64,000 nucleotides of DNA from Saccharospirillum sp043196875 (GCF_043196875.1 NZ_JBEBMX010000002.1:124001-188000); one strand, 5' to 3'. Shown: positions 26,143-34,984, numbered from the stretch's first letter. Program-made: numbers and translations. Notes: generated by a model from the letters alone, not told the origin.

Positions 26143-27063
26143 ATGGTGTTCAAATGGGAAACAGTCGCTGATGTATCCGGCAAGGTGGCTATTGTGACCG
26201 GCGCCAATGCCGGACTGGGTTTAGAGACCACGCGCCTGCTGGCGGCTAAAGGCATGACGGTGATCATGGCCTGTCGCAACGCCGACAAAGCCGAAGCCGC
26301 CCGGGCGCAGCTGCTGAGTGCGCAGCCACAAGCAAAGCTTCATGTGTTACCGCTGGATGTCAGCCGGCTGTCGTCAGTGCATGAATTCGCTGCGCTGTTT
26401 TTAGCTCAATACGGTCAGCTCGATGTGCTGATCAACAATGCCGGGGTGATGTTTCCGCCCTTCGAGCTGACCGAAGACGGCTTTGAGTTACAGATGGCGA
26501 CCAATTATTTCGGCCACTTCCTGCTCACCGGTCTCTTGCTGCCAAGGCTGGAATCGACGCCGGGTGCGCGGGTGGTGACACTCAGTTCAATCGCGCATCG
26601 ACGCGGCTTTATTGATCTGAACGATCTCAACAGTCGCCAGCGTTATTCGCGGGTAGCCGCCTATGCTCAAAGCAAACTGGCGTGTTTGATGTTTAGCTTC
26701 GAGTTGCAGCGCCGTTTGCAGTCAGCGGGTTATCAGACCATTTCGGTCGCAGCACACCCCGGTGTTTCCAATACCGAGTTGTCACGCTACTTACCGGCCT
26801 GGTTGATGCGCATAGTGGGGCCGGTGTTTTTGCAAAGCGCTCAGGCCGGCGCCCAGCCCACACTCTATGCGGCGCTGGGCGATGACATCAGGGGTGGCGA
26901 TTTCACCGGGCCAAGAGGCTTTCGTGAATTGCGTGGCCGGGCGGTAAAAGTGGATTGTGCGCGCCGAGCGCGCAATGCTGAGGTTGCCCGTCAGCTGTGG
27001 CAACAAAGCGAACAGTTAACGGGCTTGCAGTGGTTGTCTGAACAACAGTCTGACCAGGGTTAA
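26143..27063 (+). CDS. Short-chain dehydrogenase/reductase
   Basis: A 306-residue SDR with the cofactor motif TGANAGLG, structural NNAGVM and catalytic YAQSK. It resembles the retinol-dehydrogenase/protochlorophyllide-reductase-like branch, usually NADP(H)-dependent; the substrate is unknown. ATG at 26143 follows AAGGTGA. A GTG 36 bases upstream is a weaker option. Its stop overlaps that of convergent xylB by 4 bases. Confidence 0.88.
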   Translation: MVFKWETVADVSGKVAIVTGANAGLGLETTRLLAAKGMTVIMACRNADKAEAARAQLLSAQPQAKLHVLPLDVSRLSSVHEFAALFLAQYGQLDVLINNAGVMFPPFELTEDGFELQMATNYFGHFLLTGLLLPRLESTPGARVVTLSSIAHRRGFIDLNDLNSRQRYSRVAAYAQSKLACLMFSFELQRRLQSAGYQTISVAAHPGVSNTELSRYLPAWLMRIVGPVFLQSAQAGAQPTLYAALGDDIRGGDFTGPRGFRELRGRAVKVDCARRARNAEVARQLWQQSEQLTGLQWLSEQQSDQG

Positions 27064-28508
27064 CCCAGCAGCGGCCGAGTGACTTTGTATAGCTCGCGGT
27101 AACGCGCCAGTTGGGTATCCAGATAAGCCGCACGGTTGGCGTTCGGCTGGCAGGTTTCCATCAGCTTGGGCTGGGTGAAAACCTGTGACCACTCGGCTTT
27201 GCTGTCGGCCAATTGTGCCAGACGCGCCGCGCCCAAAGCCGGGCCGACATCGCCGCCGTCGCGGGCATGGGTGGGGATTTTCAACGCATCGGCCAGCAAC
27301 TGACGCCAAAACGCCGAACGGCTGCCACCACCAATCAGGTTCATATCCGCCGGTTTTACACCCGCGGCGTGCAGCGCATGCAGACCATCGACCTGGGCAA
27401 AGGTAACGCCTTCGAGCACCGCCAGCGTCAGATCGACGGCATCGGTATTGACCGACAAACCCAAAAACTGACCGCGCGCACCCGGATCGTTGTGCGGCGT
27501 GCGTTCACCACTTAAATAAGGCAGGAAGGTCAGACTGGTTTCGGTGCGGCCGCTGTCTTCCACCGCCGCGATCAGATCGGGCACCGAACGACCGGTAATG
27601 CGGCCCAGCCAGGCCAGACATTCGGCGGCGCACAGATTCACGCTCATCTGATGCCAGCGGCCGGGCAGGGCGTGACAGAACGCATGCACCGTTTGTTCAG
27701 GCGCGGCACGATGGCCGTCGCTGACAGTAAAGACCACACCGGAAGTGCCCAGGCTGAGCATCGACTGGCCCGGTTCAATCAAACCCACGCCCAAAGCGCC
27801 GCCGGCGTTATCGCTGGCGCCGGCAACCACTGGCACCTGCGGCAGACCGGTGGCCGCGCTGGCGGCGGCACTGACAACGCCAGTCACATCCGGACCTTCA
27901 TAAAGGCGCGGCATATGGGCTTCGGTCAAGCCGGTGACGAACAGCAGTTGATCGTCCCAGCGGCGTTCGGCCGGGTTCAGCCAGGAAGTGCCGGCGGCAT
28001 CGGACATGTCGGAGGCGAATTCACCGGTCAGGCGGTAGCGCAGGTAATCCTTGGGCAGCAGCACCTTGTCGATGCGCTTAAAGGCTTCGGGTTCGTTTTC
28101 CGCAACCCACAATACCTTGGGTGCGGTAAAGCCGGGCATCGCCAGGTTGCCGCTGCGCTCGCGGAAATCGGGCAGGCGTTCTTCCAGCTCGGTGCACTGT
28201 TTGCCGCTGCGGCCATCGTTCCACAGCATGCACGGGCGAATAACCTCGCCTTGGGCATCGATCAGGGTCGCGCCGTGCATCTGGCCGGACAGACCAACCG
28301 AGCGCACCGCACTCAGATCCTGTTCTTTAGCCAGCATGGCGCAAGCGGCTTGCATGGCTTGCCACCAGTCTTCCGGTGCCTGTTCCGACCAACCGGGCTG
28401 CGGCTGGCTGACGGTTAAAGGTGCGGTTGCCTGGGCGACCAACTGGCCGTTTTCATTGAGCAGGATGGCCTTCAGGCCCGAGGTTCCAAGATCGATACCG
28501 AGATACAT
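27060..28508 (-). CDS. xylB: Xylulokinase XylB
   Basis: A FGGY-family sugar kinase phosphorylating D-xylulose. It opens with the ATPase-fold motif YLGIDLGTSGLKAILL, has SGQMHGATL typical of XylB, and FLPYLSGERTPHNDPGARG. The 482-residue length is normal. No xylA, xylose transporter or regulator is next to it, so its substrate may come from another pathway such as pentitol oxidation. It is divergent from the MFS gene. Confidence 0.92.
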   Translation of the reverse strand: MYLGIDLGTSGLKAILLNENGQLVAQATAPLTVSQPQPGWSEQAPEDWWQAMQAACAMLAKEQDLSAVRSVGLSGQMHGATLIDAQGEVIRPCMLWNDGRSGKQCTELEERLPDFRERSGNLAMPGFTAPKVLWVAENEPEAFKRIDKVLLPKDYLRYRLTGEFASDMSDAAGTSWLNPAERRWDDQLLFVTGLTEAHMPRLYEGPDVTGVVSAAASAATGLPQVPVVAGASDNAGGALGVGLIEPGQSMLSLGTSGVVFTVSDGHRAAPEQTVHAFCHALPGRWHQMSVNLCAAECLAWLGRITGRSVPDLIAAVEDSGRTETSLTFLPYLSGERTPHNDPGARGQFLGLSVNTDAVDLTLAVLEGVTFAQVDGLHALHAAGVKPADMNLIGGGSRSAFWRQLLADALKIPTHARDGGDVGPALGAARLAQLADSKAEWSQVFTQPKLMETCQPNANRAAYLDTQLARYRELYKVTRPLLG

Positions 28509-28655
28509 AGCTGTGCCCGTTTTTTATTAAATTTGTCAGTCGAAAAATAATCCGGGAGGGGCACCGAGATGTCAAAAACTTTTATCTCCGCGCTTCTGTT
28601 GCGTGACTGAGTTGCGGTAGTCTCGTCGGCTGTTTGTCAGGCTGTTGAGCAATCC

Positions 28656-29876
28656 ATGTCCGAGTCCGCCATTCCCAAACCACCATCACGATCCTTGCCC
28701 GAACTGGTTGCCGGCTTTGCGTTACTGACCTGTTTGACGGCCCTATCGCTCGATGCCATCTTGCCCGGCCTGCCGGCCATCGAAGCGCAGTTTGGCGTTA
28801 GCACCACCGACACTCAGTTGGTGGTGTCGATGCTGGTGTTGGGCATGGTTTTCGGCGAACTGACCTTTGGTCCGCTGGCCGATGCTTACGGTCGCAAGCC
28901 AGCCATCATGACCGGTCTGGGCATCTTTATGGTTGGCACCCTGATCGCCACTCTGGCAACCAGCCTGCCGATGCTGCTGGCCGGGCGAATTATTCAGGGC
29001 ATCGGTGTGGCCGGACCGAAAATCGGCACCCGGGCGCTGATTCGCGATCAGTTTTCCGGCGATGCCATGGCGCGAATTTTTTCTTTTGTAGTGATGCTGA
29101 TCATCCTGGTGCCGATGGTGGCACCGGCATACGGTCAGTTGGTTTTGGCTGTCGGTAACTGGCGCGGCATCTTTATTTCCTACGCCGTTCTGGCGGCAAT
29201 CGGTGCGACCTGGTTGCTGCTGCGGCAACCGGAAACCCTCAGTCAGGAGCGACGCATTCCACTGTCGCTTGGCAAACTTGCCGCCAATACCGGGCTGATC
29301 GTGCGCCACCCCAAAGTCATGGCATACACCGGTGTGGCCGGCTTGATCTTCGGTTGCCAGGTCACCTATTTGAGCACCGCCCAGGCGATTTTCAGCGACC
29401 TTTATAATGCCGGTGCGAGCTTTGCAATTTACTTCGCCATTCTGGCTTCCGGCATCGGGCTGGCATCCTTCACCAATGGCCGACTGGTGATGAAACTCGG
29501 TATGCAGCGCCAGACCATCACCGCTCTGGTCGGCATGATCGTGCTGTCGATTTTGTTGTTATTGGCGTCTTGGTCAGGCGATGGTTACCCATCACTACTG
29601 ACGTTTTTAGCATTGGGTTTTGGCTTGTTTTTCTGCGTCGGTTTGCTGTTCGGCAACATCAATGCGCTGGCGATGGAATGGCTGGGTCGGGTGGCGGGTT
29701 TGGGCGCGTCGGTGATTGCTTCTGTGTCCAGTTTGATTTCTGTCTGCGTGGCGCTGCTGGTCGGACAGTTTTACAACCAAACACTCTATTCGTTGGCGCT
29801 GGGTTTTCTCGGCTGTGCGCTATTGGCACTGGTTTTGGTGTTATTGGCCAAAGGCGTTTCGGCGGACGCAGTGTGA
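28656..29876 (+). CDS. Bcr/CflA-family MFS efflux transporter
   Basis: A 406-residue transporter with about 12 membrane helices. The loop motif GPLADAYGRKPAIM between helices 2 and 3 and the RIIQGIGVAGPKIGTRALIRD stretch mark the Bcr/CflA drug-proton antiporter group. The substrate cannot be told. ATG at 28656 gives a 16-residue polar lead before the first helix. The SRPBCC gene follows after about 100 bases. Confidence 0.88.
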   Translation: MSESAIPKPPSRSLPELVAGFALLTCLTALSLDAILPGLPAIEAQFGVSTTDTQLVVSMLVLGMVFGELTFGPLADAYGRKPAIMTGLGIFMVGTLIATLATSLPMLLAGRIIQGIGVAGPKIGTRALIRDQFSGDAMARIFSFVVMLIILVPMVAPAYGQLVLAVGNWRGIFISYAVLAAIGATWLLLRQPETLSQERRIPLSLGKLAANTGLIVRHPKVMAYTGVAGLIFGCQVTYLSTAQAIFSDLYNAGASFAIYFAILASGIGLASFTNGRLVMKLGMQRQTITALVGMIVLSILLLLASWSGDGYPSLLTFLALGFGLFFCVGLLFGNINALAMEWLGRVAGLGASVIASVSSLISVCVALLVGQFYNQTLYSLALGFLGCALLALVLVLLAKGVSADAV

Positions 29877-29978
29877 TTGGCCATAAAACGGCATAAAATG
29901 ACTTCTGTCCGCTTGATGCCGGTGCAATCAGCCGCACTAACAGGCTTCCTTAAAAAACGTTATTGCACTGAGGCAAGA

Positions 29979-30440
29979 GTGATCAAACTGGCGAGCTTTA
30001 CCCTGTTGACCGAAACACCCATTGAACCGAGCTTTAACTACCTGTCCGACATGACCAACTTCGGCGACTGGTTTCCCGAAGTCATCCGTATCGTCGAAAA
30101 AGATTCCGCTGAAATCGGCCCTGGTAAAACCTGGCTCGAAGACGTCAAGGTGCCCGGCAAAGGCATTCAGCCGGTGTCGGTTTCGGTGGTGGACTATGAG
30201 CCCGCTCACATCTTTACCACCGAAGGTGACCTCGACGGCATTCAGCCGCGCATGGAAATTCGGCTGTCGATTGCGCCCAGCGGCCGGACCAAAATCGACT
30301 GGGCATTTTACAGCCGCAACACTCGTTGGACGTTCCGATTGCTGGCACCTCTGTTGCGCACTGTGATGGGCAAGCGGGCTCGTCAGGCTCAGCGTCAGTT
30401 GCAATACAAGTTGACTGCGATGCGAGCAAGCGCTGACTAG
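29979..30440 (+). CDS. SRPBCC (START-like) family protein
   Basis: A 153-residue protein of the polyketide cyclase/START fold. It has FNYLSDMTNFGDWFPEV near the N-terminus, then alternating strands and a C-terminal long helix with many Arg/Gln residues. These proteins bind hydrophobic ligands; the ligand is unknown. GTG at 29979 with GAGGCAA upstream gives the expected fold start. An earlier ATG at 29898 and a TTG at 29877 are open but add residues unlike the family. Confidence 0.72.
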   Translation: MIKLASFTLLTETPIEPSFNYLSDMTNFGDWFPEVIRIVEKDSAEIGPGKTWLEDVKVPGKGIQPVSVSVVDYEPAHIFTTEGDLDGIQPRMEIRLSIAPSGRTKIDWAFYSRNTRWTFRLLAPLLRTVMGKRARQAQRQLQYKLTAMRASAD

Positions 30441-30492
30441 GGGTGCCTGAAGCATTTTTAGGCTTGAGGAAATTCGCAAAAAGTGAGAGGTT

Positions 30493-30581
30493 GATCACAA
30501 AGTGATCGGCATGTGTTGAAGATCAATCAACAACGCAGATCCATAAACCATAGGAGCAGGGCACAGGATCGTACTGCTCCT
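30493..30581. promoter_or_regulatory. Palindrome and hairpin upstream of the 136-residue ORF
   Basis: GATCAC-AAA-GTGATC (30493-30507) is a perfect palindrome of operator size. Downstream, AGGAGCAG (30552-30559) pairs with CTGCTCCT (30574-30581) across 14 bases. Both lie in the 197-base gap after the SRPBCC gene. No known regulator motif was recognised. Confidence 0.35.
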
Positions 30582-30637
30582 GGGTGCAAGCTAAGCGCTT
30601 GATCCAAACCGCACAAAGGCTTCAGGGAGGCGGCACC

Positions 30638-31048
30638 ATGAATTTCAGCACCAGTCCCGACGACCAGACCTTCCGACAGCAAATGGAAAGCTGCACTTTC
30701 CCGGCGGCCGACTTCAACCACCGCGCCCATCTACGCTTGGCTTACGTCTACCTTTGCGAAAGCGACCCAGATACCGCCACCAACCAGATGCGTGACACCC
30801 TCAACCAATTCCTTATTCGCAACAAAGTCGACCCCGCGAAATTCCATGAGACGCTGACAAAAGCCTGGATATTGGCAGTGAAACATTTTATGGACAGAGC
30901 TGGCAGCGCGATGTCTGCGGACGATTTGATTGATCGTTACCCGCAGATGCTGGATACCCAAATCATGCTGACGCATTATTCGGCGGAACGGTTGTTTTCT
31001 GAGGAGGCTAGGAAGAGGTTTTTGGAGCCGGATGTTGAGGGGATCTGA
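30638..31048 (+). CDS. Conserved-looking hypothetical protein
   Basis: A 136-residue soluble protein that I cannot name. Notable parts are FNHRAHLRLAYVYL near the N-terminus and KFHETLTKAWILAVKHF in the middle, giving several histidines in helical settings. Similar FxHxxHLxLA proteins occur widely without function. ATG at 30638 has a good GGGAGG ribosome site. It has normal base composition and ends right where the AT-rich segment begins. Confidence 0.75.
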   Translation: MNFSTSPDDQTFRQQMESCTFPAADFNHRAHLRLAYVYLCESDPDTATNQMRDTLNQFLIRNKVDPAKFHETLTKAWILAVKHFMDRAGSAMSADDLIDRYPQMLDTQIMLTHYSAERLFSEEARKRFLEPDVEGI

Positions 31049-31241
31049 GCTTTAAGTCTTTAGGTCAATAGTATTTGTTTTGGCGTTGGTTCTTTTTAAT
31101 AAATTCTTATTAAAGCTGGAAGTGGAATTTCAAGTGGATATTCATTGGAGTTCTTTAATTATTTCAGTGTTGGTTCTTGGTCACTTTGTACTGTGTGGTG
31201 AGATTGGATTGTTTTTCTAAGGAATTATATTGGTGGTTTAA

Positions 31242-32165
31242 ATGATTTACTTCTTACAGCCAATTATTAATAACAATAATAACTATAAAATTACAATCGA
31301 TGCCGAAAGATATAGTGATCTGGTGAATTCTAAGAATTGCCTCTTGGAGGCAATTCAGCTTGAAGAGAAGATGCGTTGTTTATTAGAGAATTATAAAGAA
31401 TATGAGTCGTATTTACTTCGGTCCGCTCTGACTAACTTGATTGGGGAAGTGCGAGATTTTCACGATTTCCAGAATAAAAGGAGTGAAGTAAATAGGCATA
31501 TTTTTAATTTTATGGCAACTGCGCGAGCCTATCTTGATCATGGTGATCATCATATTAAGAAGCTGTTGGGGGTGGGGAATGATGCGTTTTTCTCGAAAGA
31601 GAAATCTAAACAATACGATGCCAGTTTTGCTTACCGAGTGATGGAGGCGCTAAGGAATTATACGCAACATCGAGGTTTTCCGATTCATATGATCTCATTT
31701 AAACATTCCAGAGAAGAATTGGATGTTGATAATCCAGGGGTCGGGGTGACAATATCACCAAAAATGAGTGTGAATGAGTTTCTAAGAGATCCAAAATTTA
31801 AAAGAGCAGTTGCCAATGAAATGATGAATCATGGGGATGCCATTTCTCTGACACCGTTGGTGAGAGATTATGTCTCTCAGCTTACAAGCATTCATCGGAT
31901 TGTTCAGGAATATACTGAAGGTGTTGTGGGCTTGGCTTGTAAGAAAATAGAAGAAGCACTTAGTCAGGTGAAAAAAATATTCGAGTTAGACTCAATAAAC
32001 CCTGGGATTTATGTGACTGCAGAAAGGTATGACCATGAGCAGGCTCAGGAAGAGGAGTTCACTTTAATACCTGAGTTTGAGGTTCGATATCGGCTATTGA
32101 AAGCTGCAAATAAGGAAATTAATAATTTAAGGTACAGGTATGTTACTGGCAGAGCTTCAAGTTAG
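31242..32165 (+). CDS. Hypothetical protein with HEPN-like RNYTQH motif
   Basis: A 307-residue, predominantly helical protein with no recognised family. The N-terminus is Asn-rich (INNNNNYK). At residues 138-143 it has RNYTQH, which fits the Rx4-6H signature of HEPN domains, many of which are RNases in toxin or defence systems. The helix before it (FAYRVMEALRNY) is consistent. The codon use is AT-rich, unlike its neighbours. A GGTGG sits just upstream of the ATG. The HEPN call is motif-level inference. Confidence 0.7.
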   Translation: MIYFLQPIINNNNNYKITIDAERYSDLVNSKNCLLEAIQLEEKMRCLLENYKEYESYLLRSALTNLIGEVRDFHDFQNKRSEVNRHIFNFMATARAYLDHGDHHIKKLLGVGNDAFFSKEKSKQYDASFAYRVMEALRNYTQHRGFPIHMISFKHSREELDVDNPGVGVTISPKMSVNEFLRDPKFKRAVANEMMNHGDAISLTPLVRDYVSQLTSIHRIVQEYTEGVVGLACKKIEEALSQVKKIFELDSINPGIYVTAERYDHEQAQEEEFTLIPEFEVRYRLLKAANKEINNLRYRYVTGRASS

Positions 32166-32171
32166 ATATTT

Positions 32172-32202
32172 CCGTGCCAGTTATATTAATGAACTGGCAC
32201 GG
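32172..32202. terminator. Hairpin between convergent AT-rich genes
   Basis: An 11-bp perfect stem (CCGTGCCAGTT / AACTGGCACGG) with a 9-base AT-rich loop lies 6 bases past the stop of the HEPN-like gene and 10 bases from the stop of the convergent gene. There is no U-run of note, but the position suits a shared terminator. Confidence 0.6.
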
Positions 32203-32212
32203 ACGGAAAATG

Positions 32213-32539
32213 TTATAGAATTTTGTTTATTCCTAGTCGAATGAATAGAAAGAAATAAGTGATAGGCCAAAGCAAGAAAAACCTCAGTTTACTAGAGGTC
32301 ACATTTTCGAGAGTGTTGTATACAGGATGCCATTCAATGATTTTCCTAAGAACTGACCGATTGAGGTAAACGCCTGTAGCAAAGTAAAAGAAGAATGCGA
32401 TTGTTCCAAATGGACTAGAAATGTATGTGTTTGAAAGTACCAACAATACTATGAAGATACTTAAGCAGACAGCCCAATGAAGAAACGCGACGCGTAAGCG
32501 CATCACTTGTTGTGTGCTATTAGTTTCCAGTGAGTCCAT
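32213..32539 (-). CDS. Small membrane protein, unrecognised
   Basis: A 108-residue AT-rich gene product with about three hydrophobic segments (LHWAVCLSIFIVLLVLSNTY, FGTIAFFFYFATGVYL, and FFLLWPITYFFLFIRLG) and a short polar N-terminus. No family was recognised. ATG at 32539 follows AAGGGAAA, better than the open start at 32575. It converges with the HEPN-like gene inside the same AT-rich segment, so a functional pair is possible but unproven. Confidence 0.62.
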   Translation of the reverse strand: MDSLETNSTQQVMRLRVAFLHWAVCLSIFIVLLVLSNTYISSPFGTIAFFFYFATGVYLNRSVLRKIIEWHPVYNTLENVTSSKLRFFLLWPITYFFLFIRLGINKIL

Positions 32540-32695
32540 TAGATTTTCCCTTTTTAAAAAAACGTTGCAAACCACTATATTGATGAAATTTTTTTGGCGT
32601 TGCTAATGGTCAATATTTCTCTAGTTTTAGGATGCAAACACAACCCCGTTTCTGCGTTTGGTTATGTGAGGAGTCTTTTTAAACTAAAGATACAT

Positions 32696-32719
32696 AAAAA
32701 AAAAGAGTCAGGCTCCTGA
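32696..32719 (-). terminator. Weak terminator after hisF
   Basis: Read on the - strand, a short self-complementary TCAGGAGCCTGA is followed after three bases by nine U. The stem is small but the U-run is long, and it lies 14 bases past the hisF stop. Confidence 0.55.
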
Positions 32720-32732
32720 AAGCGGACAGATA

Positions 32733-33491
32733 TTACACCCGCATCTCAATCCCACACTCACTCATCACCGCTTTAGCCTCGCCAATACTGTACTCCCCAA
32801 AGTGGAAAATACTCGCGGCTAACACCGCATCGGCGTGACCTTCCAAAACGCCGTCGGCCAGGTGTTGCAGGTTGCCGACACCGCCGCTGGCGATAACCGG
32901 CACACGCACGGCGTCGGCCACGGCGCGGGTCAGTTCGATGTCGAATCCGGTTTTAACGCCGTCGCGATCCATCGAGGTTAATAAGATTTCGCCGGCGCCG
33001 TAGTCGTCCATTTTTTTCGCCCATTCGACGGCGTCGATACCGGTGGCGTTACGGCCGCCGTGGGTGAAAATTTCCCAGTGGTCGCCGACTTTTTTCGCAT
33101 CGATGGCGACGACGATGCACTGGGCGCCGAAGCGTTGTGACGCCTCGCGTACGAAGTCGGGGTTTTTAATGGCGGCGCTGTTGATCGACACTTTATCAGC
33201 ACCGGCGTTGAGCATGGTGCGAATGTCGTCGAGCGTGCGAATGCCACCGCCAACGGTGAGCGGAATAAACACCTGACCGGCGATGGCGCTGACGGTGTCG
33301 ACCATGGTGTCGCGGCCTTCGTGGGTGGCGGTGATGTCGAGCATGGTGATCTCGTCGGCGCCCTGGTCGTTGTAGCGTTTGGCGACTTCCACCGGGTCGC
33401 CGGCGTCGCGGATGTTGACGAAATTAACGCCTTTGACGACGCGACCGGCGTCGACATCCAGACAAGGAATAATCCGCTTCGCCAAGCCCAT
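32733..33491 (-). CDS. hisF: Imidazole glycerol phosphate synthase subunit HisF
   Basis: The cyclase subunit that joins HisH-derived ammonia with PRFAR to give IGP and AICAR. The barrel starts MGLAKRIIPCLDVDAGRVVKG, with catalytic Asp in CLDVD and in LTSMDRDG. The 252-residue length is standard. ATG at 33491 lies one base past the hisA stop. It is the last gene of hisB-hisH-hisA-hisF. Confidence 0.97.
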   Translation of the reverse strand: MGLAKRIIPCLDVDAGRVVKGVNFVNIRDAGDPVEVAKRYNDQGADEITMLDITATHEGRDTMVDTVSAIAGQVFIPLTVGGGIRTLDDIRTMLNAGADKVSINSAAIKNPDFVREASQRFGAQCIVVAIDAKKVGDHWEIFTHGGRNATGIDAVEWAKKMDDYGAGEILLTSMDRDGVKTGFDIELTRAVADAVRVPVIASGGVGNLQHLADGVLEGHADAVLAASIFHFGEYSIGEAKAVMSECGIEMRV

Positions 33492-33492
33492 C

Positions 33493-34236
33493 TCAGTTCG
33501 CTCCTGTCTGTTCGTCGCAGTAAGCCTGAGCCGCGCGCACATCGAGTTTGCCTTCGTAAATGGCGCGGCCGGTAATGGCGCCGAGCAAACCCTGGTCGGC
33601 CACGGTGCACAGCCGTTCGATATCGTGGATGTCGGTCACACCGCCGCTGGCGATGACTGGAATGCCGCCGGCCTGGGCGACTTCCACTGTGGCTTCGAGG
33701 TTAACGCCCTGCATCATGCCGTCGCGCGCGATGTCGGTATAGACGATGGCGGACACACCAGCGTCGGCGAAATCACGCGCTAAATCGGTGGCTTTCACCT
33801 GGCTGACATCGGCCCAGCCTTCGGTGGCAACGAGGCCATCTTTGGCGTCGATGCCGACGATAATTTTGCCCGGAAACGCGGCGCAGGCTTCGCGTACAAA
33901 AGCCGGGTCTTTAACCGCGGCGGTGCCGATGATGCACCAGCTGACGCCGGCTTCGACGTAGGCTTCGATGATGTCGATAGTGCGAATGCCGCCGCCAATC
34001 TGAATCGGTAATTGGGGGTAACGACGCGAAATCGCAGCGACGACTTCGGCGTGCATCGGCTTGCCTTCAAAGGCGCCATTGAGGTCGACCAGATGCAGTC
34101 GGCGGCAGCCGGCATCCACCCAGCGACCGGCCATTTCCACCGGGTCGGAACCGAAGACGGTGGCGTCTTCCATGCGGCCTTGTTGCAGGCGCACGCACTG
34201 GCCGTCTTTTAAATCAATGGCGGGGATGATCAGCAT
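33493..34236 (-). CDS. hisA: Phosphoribosylformimino-AICAR-phosphate isomerase HisA
   Basis: Opens the ribose ring of ProFAR by Amadori rearrangement in histidine synthesis. The barrel starts MLIIPAIDLKDGQCVRLQQG with the catalytic Asp in IDLKDG; the second catalytic Asp lies in YTDIARDGM. The 247-residue length is normal. It lies 31 bases after hisH and one base before hisF. Confidence 0.97.
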   Translation of the reverse strand: MLIIPAIDLKDGQCVRLQQGRMEDATVFGSDPVEMAGRWVDAGCRRLHLVDLNGAFEGKPMHAEVVAAISRRYPQLPIQIGGGIRTIDIIEAYVEAGVSWCIIGTAAVKDPAFVREACAAFPGKIIVGIDAKDGLVATEGWADVSQVKATDLARDFADAGVSAIVYTDIARDGMMQGVNLEATVEVAQAGGIPVIASGGVTDIHDIERLCTVADQGLLGAITGRAIYEGKLDVRAAQAYCDEQTGAN

Positions 34237-34267
34237 CGGTACTCCTCATTGCTGTGCCTGGCAGCTG

Positions 34268-34921
34268 TTATGGCTGGCCGTTCCAGCGGACAAAATTTTC
34301 CAATAAGGTCAGGCCAGCGGGAAAACTTTTTTCCGGGTGGCACTGGGTGGCGAAGATATTGTCGCGATAAATCATCGCCGCGAAGGTTGCATCGTATTCG
34401 CAGCTGGCGGCGGTGTATTCCGGGTGCGCATCGGCGTAATAGGAATGCACAAAATAAAAGCGATCGCCGCTGTTGATGCCGGCTAATAAGGGATGGTCGA
34501 CTTTCAGTTCGACGTTGTTCCAGCCCATGTGCGGCACTTTCATCGGCAGGCCGTGCTCGTCCACAGCGCCGTCGCGAAAACGGCGCACTTCGCCGTCGAA
34601 ATAGTTCAGACAATCGATGCCGTTATTTTCCAGGCTGTGCGCCATTAACGCCTGCATACCGACACAAACACCGAGCAGGGGTTTGCCGTCGCGCACGGCT
34701 TCGTCGACTAATAAATCGACGCCCTGACGACGAATTTCCGCCATGCAATCGCGAATGGCGCCGACGCCGGGCAGTAGAATACGGTCGGCTTCACGAATGC
34801 GTTCGGGGTTGTCGGTGACTTCGATATGAACGTTAGCGGGTGCAACGTGTTCCAGTGCCTTGGCCACCGAATGCAGGTTGCCCATGCCATAGTCGATCAC
34901 GGTCAGCAGTGTGGCGCTCAC
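34268..34921 (-). CDS. hisH: Imidazole glycerol phosphate synthase amidotransferase HisH
   Basis: A class I glutaminase providing ammonia to HisF. The nucleophilic Cys is in GVCVGMQAL, and His/Glu are in ATQCHPEKS. The N-terminus has VIDYGMGNLHSVAKALEHV. GTG at 34921 with an upstream AGGA gives the usual short lead; an ATG at 34939 is also in frame. It lies between hisB and hisA in the his operon. Confidence 0.96.
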   Translation of the reverse strand: MSATLLTVIDYGMGNLHSVAKALEHVAPANVHIEVTDNPERIREADRILLPGVGAIRDCMAEIRRQGVDLLVDEAVRDGKPLLGVCVGMQALMAHSLENNGIDCLNYFDGEVRRFRDGAVDEHGLPMKVPHMGWNNVELKVDHPLLAGINSGDRFYFVHSYYADAHPEYTAASCEYDATFAAMIYRDNIFATQCHPEKSFPAGLTLLENFVRWNGQP

Positions 34922-34984
34922 GTTGTCCTCATCATTCAAAAAGTGGTGTTAGCCGGGCCTGGCACCCGGCTGTTTGCGGTTGGC

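Larger units (their letters stand above)
31049..32732. other. AT-rich accessory segment
   Basis: The base composition changes sharply after 31048 and returns at the hisF end. The segment holds two genes, AT-rich spacers, an 8-bp-arm palindrome (TTTAATAA-ATTC-TTATTAAA, 31095-31114) and an 11-bp hairpin between the genes. No integrase, transposase, tRNA or flanking direct repeat was seen. Horizontal acquisition is inferred from composition and from its site between ordinary core genes. Confidence 0.7.
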
